Shown here: positions 39,212 through 51,300 of the stretch, piece after piece
Layout: every line of letters begins with the position of its first letter
Position numbering within the stretch: position 1 is the stretch's first letter
Source of the DNA: Hydractinia symbiolongicarpus
Taxonomy: Eukaryota; Cnidaria; Hydrozoa; Anthoathecata; Hydractiniidae
Length of the DNA: 64,000 nucleotides
Assembly: GCF_029227915.1 (NCBI RefSeq)
Contig: NC_079876.1
Coordinates: 34,331,828-34,395,827, forward strand
Reading direction: 5' to 3'
Notes under the pieces: model-generated
The model's input: only the letters and a program-made list of their open reading frames with translations
The model's database searches: none
What the model was told of the DNA's origin: nothing
Program-made: the position numbers and the translations under genes

Positions 39212-40330
39212 TTTCTTCAGCGCGCGATAACGGATAGGATTGTTCCCACAGTAAAAAATGACTTACTTATCTCAATTCTTAAATGAAGCGCTACCACAGC
39301 GGCCAGTGTAATCGCTGAGTTCCGGCAATCACGTCAAATTAAGAAGAATGCTATTTCTTGGAGTCAAATTGTCTCATTTATCACATTTATCAGGTCACAG
39401 TCCAAAGTTAGTTCAATTAAGTCCCACAGTCAATCGTTTCATAGTTAAAAGCGATGCAACCTAGTAAAATCAGAAAAATATCGCTAAATACATGTTGGTA
39501 CGAATATGTGACCAAACCGTTGTAACTGAAACGGACTGACACCGTTAGAAGGTCAATGAAATGTAGTTTTTGAAACTGTCGCTATTTCTTCAGCGCGCGA
39601 TAACGGATAGGATTGGTCCTACAGTAAAGAATGACTTATTTATCTAAACTCTTAATTGAAGCGCTACCACAGCGGCCAGTGTAATCGCTAAGCTCCGGCA
39701 ATCGCGTCAAATTAAGGAGAATGTTATTTCTTGGAGTCCAATTGTCTCATTTTTCACATTTATCAGGTCACAGTCCAAAGTTAGTTCAATTAAGTCCCAC
39801 AGTCAATCGTTTCATTGTTATAAGCAATGCAACCTAGTAGTATGAAAAAAATATCGCTAAATACATGTTGGTACAAATATGTGACACAACCGTTGAATCT
39901 CAAACGGACTGACACCGTTAAAAAGTCAATGAAATGTAGTTCTTGAAACTGTCGCTATTTCTTCAGCGCGCGCTAACGGCCAGGATTGGTCCCACAGTAA
40001 CAAATGACTTATTTCCCCAAACTTTTAAATGAAGCGCTACCACAGAGACCAGTGTAATCGCTGAGTTTCGTCAATCATGTCAATATAAGAAGAATGTTAT
40101 TTCTTGGAGTCCAATTGTCTCCTTTATCACATTTATCAGGTGACAGTTCAAAGTTAGTTCAATTAAGTCCCACAGTCAATCGTTTCATAGTTAAAAGCGA
40201 TGCAACCTTATAATATTAGAAAAAAATTGCTAAATACATGTTGGTATGAATATGTGACCAAACCGTTGTAACTGAAAGGGACTGACACCGTTAGAAAGTC
40301 AATGAAATGTAGTTTTTGAAACTGTCGCTA

Positions 40331-40703
40331 TTTCTTCAGCGCGCGATAACGGATAGGATTGTTCCCACAGTAAAAAATGACTTACTTATCTAAACTCTTA
40401 CATGAAGCGCTACCACAGCGGCCAGTGTAATCGCTGAGTTCCGGCAATCACGTCAAATTAAGAAGAATGCTATTTCTTGGAGTCAAATTGTCTCATTTAT
40501 CACATTTACCAGGTCACAGTCCGAAGTTAGTTCAGTTAAGTCCCATAGTCAATCGTTTCATTGTTAAAAGCGATGCAACCTAGTAATATGAAAAAAATAT
40601 CGCTAAATACATGTTGGAACGAATATGTGACACAACCGTTGAAACTCAAACGGACTGACACCGTTTGAAAGTCAATGAAATTTAGTTCTTGAAACTGTCG
40701 CTA
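40331..40703. repeat. Chimeric monomer replacing two monomers
   Basis: The left part follows monomer 36496 (GATTGTTCCCAC, TTACTTATC), the middle has AATGCTATTTC, and from TTACCAGGTCACAGTCCGAAG near 40506 it follows the 3' half of monomer 36868. One monomer has been lost by crossover inside this unit. Confidence 0.8.
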
Positions 40704-42063
40704 TTTCTTCAGCACGCGATTATGCCTGGGATTGGTCCCACAATAAAAAAACGACTTTTTTATCTCAATTCTTAAATAAAGCGCTACCACAGAGACCAGT
40801 GTAATCGCTGAGTTTCGTCAATCATGTCAAATTAAGAAGAATGTTATTTCTTGGAGTCCAATTGTCTCCTTTATCACATTTATCAGGTGACAGTTCAAAG
40901 TTAGTTCAATTAAGTCCCACAGTCAATCGTTTCATAGTTAAAAGCGATGCAACCTTATAGTATTAGAAAAATATTGCTAAATACATGTTGGTATGAATAT
41001 GTGACCAAACCGTTGTAACTGAAAGGGACTGACACCGTTAGAAAGTCAATGAAATGTAGTTTTTGAAACTGTCGCTATTTCTTCAGCGCGCGATAACGGA
41101 TAGGATTGTTCCCACAGTAAATAATGACTTATTTATCTAAACTCTTACATGAAGCGCTACCACAGCGGCCAGTGTAATCGCTGAGTTCCGGCAATCACGT
41201 CAAATTAAGAAGAATGTTATTTCTTGGAGTCAAATTTTCTCATTTATCACATTTATCAGGTCACAGTCCAAAGTTAGTTCAATTAAGTCCCACAGTCAAT
41301 CGTTTTATAGTTAAAAGGGATGCAATGCAATAACGGCTAGGATTGGTCCCACAATAAAAAAATGAATTTTTTTATCTTAATTCTTAAATGACGCGCTTCC
41401 ACAGAGCCCAGTGTAATCCCTGAGTTTCGGCAATCATGTCAAATTAAAAATACTGTTATATCTTGTAGTCCAATTGTCTCCTTTACCACATTTATCAGGT
41501 GACAGTCCAAAGTTAGTTCAATTAAGTCCCACAGTCAATCGTTTCATTGTTAAAAGCGATGCAACCTAGTAGTCTCAGAAAAATATCGCTAAATACATGT
41601 TGGTACGAATATGTGACCCAACCGTTGTAACTCAAACGGACCGACACCGTTAGAAAGTCAATAAAATGTAGTTCTTGAAACTGTCGCTATTTCTTCAGCG
41701 CGCGATAACGCCTGGGATTGGTCCCACAATAAAAAAACGACTTTTTTATCTCAATTCTTAAATGAAGCGCTACCACAGAGACCAGTGTAATCGCTGAGTT
41801 TCGTCAATCATGTCAATATAAGAAGAATGTTATTTCTTGGAGTCCAATTGTCTCCTTTATCACATTTATCAGGTGACAGTTCAAAGTTAGATCAATTAAG
41901 TCCCACAGTCAATCGTTTCATAGTTAAAAGCGGTGCAACCTTATAGTATTAGAAAAATATTGCTAAATACATGTTGGTATGAATATGTGACCAAACCGTT
42001 GTAACTGAAAGGGACTGACACCGTTAGAAAGTCAATGAAATGTAGTTTTTGAAACTGTCGCTA
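40704..42063. repeat. Left part of second 3463-bp unit
   Basis: Starts are 40704, 41078 (fused) and 41690, each 3463 bp after its counterpart at 37241, 37615 and 38227. The series continues without a break into the 1730-bp units. Confidence 0.9.
41078..41689. repeat. Deletion-fused double monomer 12
   Basis: Junction ATGCAATGCA at 41320-41329. Counterpart of the unit at 37615, with a private change AAATGAATTTTTTTATC after the junction. Confidence 0.95.
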
Positions 42064-42674
42064 TTTCTTCAGCGCACGATAACGGATAGGATTGTTCCCG
42101 CAGTAAATAATGACTTATTTATCTAAACTCTTACATGAAGCGCTATCACAGCGGCCAGTGTAATCGCTGATTTCCGGCAATCACGTCAAATTAAGAAGAA
42201 TGTTATTTCTTGGAGTCAAATTTTCTCATTTATCACATTTATCAGGTCACAGTCCAAAGTTAGTTCAATTAAGTCCCACAGTCAATCGTTTCATAGTTAA
42301 AAGGGATGCAATGCAATAACGGCTAGGATTGGTCCCACAATATAAAAATAACTTTTTTATCTTAATTCTTAAATGACGCGCTACCACAGAGCCCAGTGTA
42401 ATCCCTGAGTTTCGGCAATCATGTCAAATTAAAAAAAATGTTATATCTTGTAGTCCAATTGTCTCCTTTACCACATTTATCAGGTGACAGTCCAAAGTTA
42501 GTTCAATTAAGTCCCACAGTGAATCGTTTCATTGATAAAAGCGATGCAACCTAGTAGTCTCAGAAAAATATCGCTAAATACATGTTGGTACGAATATGTG
42601 ACCCAACCGTTGTAACTCAAACGGACCGACACCGTTAGAAAGTTAATGAAATGTAGTTTTTGAAACTGTCGCTA
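42064..42674. repeat. Deletion-fused double monomer 13
   Basis: Junction ATGCAATGCA at 42306-42315. The 611-bp form; private marks are GTTCCCGCAG at the start and a T inside the post-junction A run (CAATATAAAAATAAC). Confidence 0.95.
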
Positions 42675-43793
42675 TTTCTTCAGCGCGCGATAACGGATAG
42701 GATTGTTCCCACAGTAAAAAATGACTTACTTATCTCAATTCTTAAATGAAGCGCTACCACAGCGGCCAGTGTAATCGCTGAGTTCCGGCAATCACGTCAA
42801 ATTAAGAAGAATGCTATTTCTTGGAGTCAAATTGTCTCATTTATCACATTTATCAGGTCACAGTCCAAAGTTAGTTCAATTAAGTCCCACAGTCAATCGT
42901 TTCATAGTTAAAAGCGATGCAACCTAGTAAAATCAGAAAAATATCGCTAAATACATGTTGGTACGAATATGTGACCAAACCGTTGTAACTGAAACGGACT
43001 GACACCGTTAGAAGGTCAATGAAATGTAGTTTTTGAAACTGTCGCTATTTCTTCAGCGCGCGATAACGGATAGGATTGGTCCTACAGTAAAGAATGACTT
43101 ATTTATCTAAACTCTTAATTGAAGCGCTACCACAGCGGCCAGTGTAATCGCTAAGCTCCGGCAATCGCGTCAAATTAAGGAGAATGTTATTTCTTGGAGT
43201 CCAATTGTCTCATTTTTCACATTTATCAGGTCACAGTCCAAAGTTAGTTCAATTAAGTCCCACAGTCAATCGTTTCATTGTTATAAGCAATGCAACCTAG
43301 TAGTATGAAAAAAATATCGCTAAATACATGTTGGTACAAATATGTGACACAACCGTTGAATCTCAAACGGACTGACACCGTTAAAAAGTCAATGAAATGT
43401 AGTTCTTGAAACTGTCGCTATTTTTTCAGCGCGCGCTAACGGCCAGGATTGGTCCCACAGTAACAAATGACTTATTTCCCCAAACTTTTAAATGAAGCGC
43501 TACCACAGAGACCAGTGTAATCGCTGAGTTTCGTCAATCATGTCAATATAAGAAGAATGTTATTTCTTGGAGTCCAATTGTCTCCTTTATCACATTTATC
43601 AGGTGACAGTTCAAAGTTAGTTCAATTAAGTCCCACAGTCAATCGTTTCATAGTTAAAAGCGATGCAACCTTATAATATTAGAAAAATATTGCTAAATAC
43701 ATGTTGGTATGAATATGTGACCAAACCGTTGTAACTGAAAGGGACTGACACCGTTAGAAAGTCAATGAAATGTAGTTTTTGAAACTGTCGCTA
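42064..43793. repeat. 1730-bp HOR unit, copy 1
   Basis: One fused unit (42064) and three full monomers (42675, 43048 and 43421). The same four-part order is present at 38601-40330, here, at 43794 and at 56578. Its monomers carry AATGCTATTTC with GAAGGTCAATG, then GGTCCTACAG with TTATAAGCAATG, then CTAACGGCCAGG with AACAAATGACTTATTTCCCC. Confidence 0.92.
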
Positions 43794-44404
43794 TTTCTTC
43801 AGCGCGCGATAACGGATAGGATTGTTCCCACAGTAAATAATGACTTATTTATCTAAACTCTTACATGAAGCGCTATCACAGCGGCCAGTGTAATCGCTGA
43901 TTTCCGGCAATCACGTCAAATTAAGAAGAATGTTATTTCTTGGAGTCAAATTTTCTCATTTATCACATTTATCAGGTCACAGTCCAAAGTTAGTTCAATT
44001 AAGTCCCACAGTCAATCGTTTCATAGTTAAAAGGGATGCAATGCAATAACGGCTAGGATTGGTCCCACAATAAAAAAATAACTTTTTTATCTTAATTCTT
44101 AAATGACGCGCTACCACAGAGCCCAGTGTAATCCCTGAGTTTCGGCAATCATGTCAAATTAAAAAAAATGTTATATCTTGTAGTCCAATTGTCTCCTTTA
44201 CCACATTTATCAGGTGACAGTCCAAAGTTAGTTCAATTAAGTCCCACAGTGAATCGTTTCATTGATAAAAGCGATGCAACCTAGTAGTCTCAGAAAAATA
44301 TCGCTAAATACATGTTGGTACGAATATGTGACCCAACCGTTGTAACTCAAACGGACCGACACCGTTAGAAAGTTAATGAAATGTAGTTTTTGAAACTGTC
44401 GCTA
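43794..44404. repeat. Deletion-fused double monomer 14
   Basis: Junction ATGCAATGCA at 44036-44045; 611-bp form with GATTTCCGG and CATTGATAAAAG. Confidence 0.95.
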
Positions 44405-45523
44405 TTTGTTCAGCGCGCGATAACGGATAGGATTGTTCCCACAGTAAAAAATGACTTACTTATCTCAATTCTTAAATGAAGCGCTACCACAGCGGCCAGT
44501 GTAATCGCTGAGTTCCGGCAATCACGTCAAATTAAGAAGAATGCTATTTCTTGGAGTCAAATTGTCTCATTTATCACATTTATCAGGTCACAGTCCAAAG
44601 TTAGTTCAATTAAGTCCCACAGTCAATCGTTTCATAGTTAAAAGCGATGCAACCTAGTAAAATCAGAAAAATATCGCTAAATACATGTTGGTACGAATAT
44701 GTGACCAAACCGTTGTAACTGAAACGGACTGACACCGTTAGAAGGTCAATGAAATGTAGTTTTTGAAACTGTCGCTATTTCTTCAGCGCGCGATAACGGA
44801 TAGGATTGGTCCTACAGTAAAGAATGACTTATTTATCTAAACTCTTAATTGAAGCGCTACCACAGCGGCCAGTGTAATCGCTAAGCTCCGGCAATCGCGT
44901 CAAATTAAGGAGAATGTTATTTCTTGGAGTCCAATTGTCTCATTTTTCACATTTATCAGGTCACAGTCCAAAGTTAGTTCAATTAAGTCCCACAGTCAAT
45001 CGTTTCATTGTTATAAGCAATGCAACCTAGTAGTATGAAAAAAATATCGCTAAATACATGTTGGTACAAATATGTGACACAACCGTTGAATCTCAAACGG
45101 ACTGACACCGTTAAAAAGTCAATGAAATGTAGTTCTTGAAACTGTCGCTATTTCTTCAGCGCGCGCTAACGGCCAGGATTGGTCCCACAGTAACAAATGA
45201 CTTATTTCCCCAAACTTTTAAATGAAGCGCTACCACAGAGACCAGTGTAATCGCTGAGTTTCGTCAATCATGTCAATATAAGAAGAATGTTATTTCTTGG
45301 AGTCCAATTGTCTCCTTTATCACATTTATCAGGTGACAGTTCAAAGTTAGTTCAATTAAGTCCCACAGTCAATCGTTTCATAGTTAAAAGCGATGCAACC
45401 TTATAATATTAGAAAAATATTGCTAAATACATGTTGGTATGAATATGTGACCAAACCGTTGTAACTGAAAGGGACTGACACCGTTAGAAAGTCAATGAAA
45501 TGTAGTTTTTGAAACTGTCGCTA
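43794..45523. repeat. 1730-bp HOR unit, copy 2
   Basis: Fused unit at 43794, full monomers at 44405, 44778 and 45151. Offset to copy 1 is 1730 bp. Private change TATTTGTTCAGCG at 44405. The CACAGTGAATCG variant within the fused unit is shared with copy 1 but not with the copy at 56578. Confidence 0.92.
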
Positions 45524-46135
45524 TTTCTTCAGCGCGCGATAACGGATAGGATTGTTCCCACAGTAAAAAATGACTTACTTATCTAAACTCTTACATGAAG
45601 CGCTACCACAGCGGCCAGTGTAATCGCTGAGTTCCGGCAATCACGTCAAATTAAGAAGAATGCTATTTCTTGGAGTCAAATTGTCTCATTTATCACATTT
45701 ATCAGGTCACAGTCCAAAGTTAGTTCAATTAAGTCCCACAGTCAATCGTTTCATAGTTAAAAGGGATGCAATGCAATAACGGCTAGGATTGGTCCCACAA
45801 TAAAGAAATGACTTTTTTTATCTTAATTCTTAAATGACGCGCTACCACAGAGCCCAGTGTAATCCCTGAGTTTCGGCAATCATGTCGAATTAAGAAGAAT
45901 GTTATATCTTGTAGTCCAATTGTCTCCTTTACCACATTTATCAGGTGGCAGTCCAGGGTTAGTTCAATTAAGTCCCACAGTCAATCGTTTCATTGTTAAA
46001 AGCGATGCAACCTAGTAGTCTCAGAAAAATATCGCTAAATACATGTTGGTACGAATATGTGACCCAACCGTTGTAACTCAAACGGACCGACACCATTAGA
46101 AAGTCAATGAAATGTAGTTTTTGAAACTGTCGCTA
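45524..46135. repeat. Deletion-fused double monomer 15
   Basis: Junction ATGCAATGCA at 45766-45775. This version has a distinctive right part: CAATAAAGAAATGAC, ATGTCGAATTAAGAAG, GGTGGCAGTCCAGGGTTAG and GACACCATTAG. All four marks recur together only at 58308, tying the two regions to one duplication. Confidence 0.95.
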
Positions 46136-48373
46136 TTTCTTCAGCGCGCGACAACGGCCAGGATTGGTCCCACAGTAAAAAATGACTTATTTCCCCAAAC
46201 TTTTAAATGAAGCGCTACCACAGCGCCCAGTGTAATCGCTGAGTTCCGGCAATCACGTCAAATTAAGAATAATGTTATTTCTTGGAGTCCAATTGTCTCA
46301 TTTATCACGTTTATCAGGTCTCAGTCCAAAGTTAGTTCAATTAAGTCCCACAGTCAATCGTTTCATTGTTAAAAGCGATGCAACCTAGTAGTATGAAAAC
46401 AATATCGCTAAATACATGTTGGTACAAATATGTGACACAACCGTTGAATCTCAAACGGACTGACACCGTTAAAAAGTCAATGAAATGTAGTTCTTGAAAC
46501 TGTCGCTATTTCTTCAGCGCGCGCTAACGGCAAGGATTGGTCCCACAGTAAAAAAACGACTTTTTTTAGCTTAATTTTTAAATGAAGCGCTACCACAGAG
46601 CCCAGTGTAATCGCTGAGTTCCGGCAATCACGTCAAATTAAGAAGAATGTTATTTCTTGGAGTCCAATTGTCTCACTTTCACATTTATAAGGTCACAGTC
46701 CATAATCAGTTCAATTAAGTCCCAAAGTCAATCGTTTCACTGTTAAAAGCCATACAACCTAGTAATATCAGAAAAATATCGCTAAATTCATGTTGGTACG
46801 AATATGTGCCTCAACCATTGTAACTCAAACGGACTGACACTGTTAGAAAGTCAATGAAATGTAGTTTTTGAAACTGTCGCTATTTCTTCAGCGCGCGATA
46901 ACGGATAGGATTGGTCCCACAGTAAAGAATGACTTATTTATCTAAACTTTTAAATGAAGCGCTACCACAGCGGCCAGTGTAATCGCCGAGCTCCGGCAAT
47001 CGCGTCAAATTAAGGAAAATGTTATTTCTTGGAGTCCAATTGTCTCATTTTTCACATTTATCAGGTCACAGTCCAAAGTTAGTTCAATTAAGTCCCACAG
47101 TCAATCGTTTCATTGTTATAAGCGATGCAACCTACTAGTATGAAAAAAATATCGCTAAATACATGTTGGTACGAATATGTGACACAACCGTTGAAACTCA
47201 AACGAACTGACACCGTTAGAAAGTCAATGAAATGTAGTTTTTGAAACTGTCGCTATTTCTTCAGCGCGCGATAACGGATAGGACTTGTCCCACAGTAAAA
47301 AACGACTTATTTATCTAAACTTTTAAATGAAGCGCTACCACAGCGCCCAGTGTAATCGCTGAGTTCCGGCAATCACGTCAAATTAAGAAGAATGTTATTT
47401 CTTGGAGTCCAATCTTCTCCTTTATCACATTTATCAGGTGACAGTACAAAGTTAGTTCAATTAAGTCCCACAGTCAATCGTTTCATAGTTAAAAGCGATG
47501 CAACCTAGTAATATGAAAAAAATATCGCTACATACATGTTGGTACGAATATGTGACCCAACCGTTGTAACTCAAACGGACCGACACCGTTAGAAAGTCAA
47601 TGAAATGTAGTTTTTGAAACTGTCGCTATTTCTTCAGCGCGCGAGAACGGCCAGGATTGGTCCCACAGTAAAGAATGACTTATTTATCCAAACTTTTAAA
47701 TGAAGCGCTACCACAGCGCCCAGTGTAATCGCTGAGTTCCGGCAATCGCGTCAAAATAAGAAGAATGTTATTTCTTGGAGTCCAATTGTCTCACTTTCAC
47801 ATTTATAAGGTCACAGTCCTTAATCAGTTCAATTAAGTCCCACAGTCAATCGTTTCACTGTTAAAAGCCATACAACGTAGTAATATCAGAAAAATATCGC
47901 TAAATTCATGTTGGTACGAATATGATCCTCAACCATTGTAACTCAAACGGACTGACACCGTTAGAAAGTCAATGAAATGTAGTTTTTGAAACTGTCGCTA
48001 TTTCTTCAGCGCGCGATAACGGATGGGATTAGTCCCACAGTAAAGAATGACTTATTTATCTAAACTTTTAAATGAAGCGCTACCACAGCAGCCAGTGTAA
48101 TCGCCGAGCTCCGGCAATCGCGTCAAATTAAGGAAAATGTTATTTCTTGGAGTCCAATTGTCTCATTTTTCACATTTATCAGGTCACAGTCCAAAGTTAG
48201 TTCAATTAAGTCCCACAGTCAATCGTTTCATTGTTATAAGCGATGCAACCTACTAGTATGAAAAAAATATCGCTAAAAACATGTTGGTACGAATATGTGA
48301 CTCAACCGTTGAAACTCAAACGGACTGACACCGTTAGAAAGTCAATGAAATGTAGTTCTTGAAACTGTCGCTA
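46136..48373. repeat. Six-monomer stretch shared with the right-hand duplicate
   Basis: Starts are 46136, 46509, 46883, 47256, 47629 and 48001. The last four match 60785-62275 at offset 13902 bp (GGACTTGTCCC, GCGAGAACGG, GGATGGGATTAG). Monomer 46136 looks like the left half of 58920 joined to the right half of 59293. Monomer 46509 looks like the left half of 59666 joined to the right half of 60413. So three monomers present on the right are absent here. Confidence 0.85.
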
Positions 48374-51300
48374 TTTCTTCAGCGCGCGATAACGGCTAGC
48401 ATTGGTCCCACAATAAAAAACGACTTTTTTATCTCAATTCTTAATTGAAGCGCTACAACAGAGCCCAGTGTAATTGCTGAGTTTCGTCAATCATGTCAAA
48501 TTAAGAAGAATGTTATTTCTTGGAGTCCAATTGTCTCCTTTATCACATTTATCAGGTGACAGTCCAAAGTTAGTTCAATTAAGTCCCACAGTCAATCGTT
48601 TCATAGTTAAAAGCGATGCAACCTAGTAATATCAGATAAATATCGCTAAATACATGTTGGTACGAATGTGTGACCTACTCGTTGAAACACAAACGGACTG
48701 ACACCGTTAGAAAGTCAATGAAATGTAGTTCTTGAAACTGTCGCTATTTCTTCAGCGCGCGATAACGGCTAGGATTACTCCCACAATAAAAAACGACTTT
48801 TTTATCTCAATTCTTAAATGAAGCGCTACCACAGAGCCCAGTGTAATCGGTGCGTTTCGGCAATCATGTGAAATTAAGAAGAATGTTATTTCTTGGAGTC
48901 CAATTGTCTCCTTTATCACATTTATCAGGTGACAGTCCAAAGTTAGTTCAATTAAGTCCCACAGTCAATCGTTTCATAGTTAAAAGCGATGCAACCTAGT
49001 AATATCAGATAAATATCGTTAAATACATGTTGGTACGAATATGTGACCCAAACGTTGTAACTCAAACGGACTGACACCGTTAGAATGTCAATGAAATGTA
49101 GTTTTTGAAACTATTGCTAATTCTTCAGCGCGCGCTAACGGATAGGATTGGTCCCACAGTAACAAATGACTTTTTTTAGCTTAATTTTTAAATGAAGCGG
49201 TACCACAGCGCCCAGTGTAATCGCTGAGTTCCGGCAATCACGTCAAATTAAGAAGAAAGTTATTTCTTGGAGTCCAATTGTCTCATTTATCACATTTATC
49301 AGATCACAGTCCAAATTTAGTTCAATTAAGTCCCACAGTCAATCGGTTCACTGTTAAAAGCGATGCAACCTAGTAATATCAGATAAATATCGTTAAATAC
49401 ATGTTGGTACGAATATGTGACCCAAACGTTGTAACTCAAACGGACTGACACCGTTAGAATGTCAATGAAATGTAGTTTTTGAAACTATTGCTAATTCTTC
49501 AGCGCGCGCTAACGGATAGGATTGGTCCCACAGTAACAAATGACTTTTTTTAGCTTAATTTTTAAATGAAGCGGTACCACAGCGCCCAGTGTAATCGCTG
49601 AGTTCCGGCAATCACGTCAAATTAAGAAGAATGTTATTTCTTAGAGTCCAATTGTCTCACTTTCACATTTATAAGGTCACAGTCCATAATCAGTTCAATT
49701 AATTCCCACAGTCAATCGTTTCACTGTTAAAAGCCATACATACTAGTAATATCAGAAAAATATCGCTAAATTCATGTTGGTACGAATATGTGCCTCAACC
49801 ATTGTAACTCAAACGGATTGATACTGTTAGAAAGTCAATGAAATGTACTTTTTGAAACTGTCTCTATTTCTTCAGCGCGGGATAACAGCTAGGATTGGTC
49901 CCACAGTAAGAAATGACTTATTTATCTAAATTTTTAATTGAAGCGCTACCACAGAGACCAGTGTAATCGCTAAGTTTTAGCAATCATGTCAAATTAAGAA
50001 GAATGTTATTTCTTGGAGTCCAACTGTCTCATTTATCACATTCATCAGATCACAGTCCAAAGTTAGTTCAATTAAGTCCCACAGTCAATCGTTTCACTGT
50101 TAAAAGCGATGCAACCTGGTATTATCAGATAAATATCGCTAAATACATGTTGGTACGAATATGTGACTCAACCGTTGTAACTCAAACGGACCGACACCGT
50201 TAGAAAGTCAATGAAATGTAGTTTTTGAAACTGTCGCTATTTCTTCAGCGCGCGACAACGGCCAGGATTGGGCCCACAGTAAAGAAAGACTTATTTACCC
50301 AAATTTTTAAATGAAGCGCTACCACAGCGCCCAGTGTAATCGCTGAGTTCCGGCAATCGCGTCAAAATAAGAAGAATTTTATTTCTTGGAGTCCAATTGT
50401 CTCACTTTCACATTTATCAGGTGACAGTCCAAAGTTAGTTCAATTAAGTCCCACAGTCAATCGTTTCATAGTTAAAAGCGATGCAACCTAGTAATGTCAC
50501 AAAAATATCGCTAAATAGATGTTTGTACGAATGTGTGACCTAACCGTTGTAACTCAAACGGACAGACACCGTTAGAAAGTCAATGAAATGTAGTTTTCGA
50601 AACTGTTGCTATTTCTTCAGCGCGCGATAACGGATAGGATTGGTCCCACAGTAAAGAATGACTTATTTATCTAAATTTTTAAATGAAGCGCTACCACAGC
50701 GCCCAGTGTAATCGCTGAGTTCCGGCAATCACGTCAAATTAAGAAGAAAGTTATTTCTTGGAGTCCAATTGTCTCATTTATCACATTTATCAGATCACAG
50801 TCCAAATTTAGTTCAATTAAGTCCCACAGTCAATCGGTTCACTGTTAAAAGCGATGCAACCTAGTAATATCAGATAAATATCGCTAAATACATGTTGGTA
50901 CGAATATGTGACCCAAACGTTGTAACTCAAACGGACTGACACCGTTAGAAAGTCAATGAAATGTAGTTTTTGAAACTATTGCTAATTCTTCAGCGCGCGC
51001 TAACGGCTAGGATTGGTCCCACAGTAACAAATGACTTTTTTTAGCTTAATTTTTAAATGAAGCGGTACCACAGCGCCCAGTGTAATCGCTGAGTTCCGGC
51101 AATCACGTCAAATTAAGAAGAATGTTATTTCTTAGAGTCCAATTGTCTCATTTTCACATTTATAAGGTCACAGTCCATAATCAGTTCAATTAAGTCCCAC
51201 AGTCAATCGTTTCACTGTTAAAAGCCATACATACTAGTAATATCAGAAAAATATCGCTAAATTCATGTTGGTACGAGTATGTGCCTCAACCATTGTAACT

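Larger units (their letters stand above)
37241..40703. repeat. 3463-bp HOR unit with two fused units
   Basis: Order of starts is 37241, 37615 (fused), 38227, 38601 (fused), 39212, 39585, 39958 and 40331. The next copy of its first monomer is at 40704, offset 3463 bp, which is almost exactly two of the 1730-bp units seen further right. Relative to the 2850-bp unit it has gained the pair 38227 plus 38601 and lost one monomer through the chimera at 40331. Confidence 0.88.

Noticed and set aside
48752-48940. 62- to 70-codon minus-strand frames at 48752, 52481, 53973 and 54719
   Set aside because: Repeat-derived open frames from one monomer subtype. Their recurrence reflects tandem duplication, not coding conservation.
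50003-50203. 66-codon plus-strand frame recurring at 51494 and 55969, and a related 69-codon frame at 12736
   Set aside because: These are the same monomer segment read in the same frame in related subtypes. Substitutions among copies do not respect codons, and no upstream or downstream gene signals are present.
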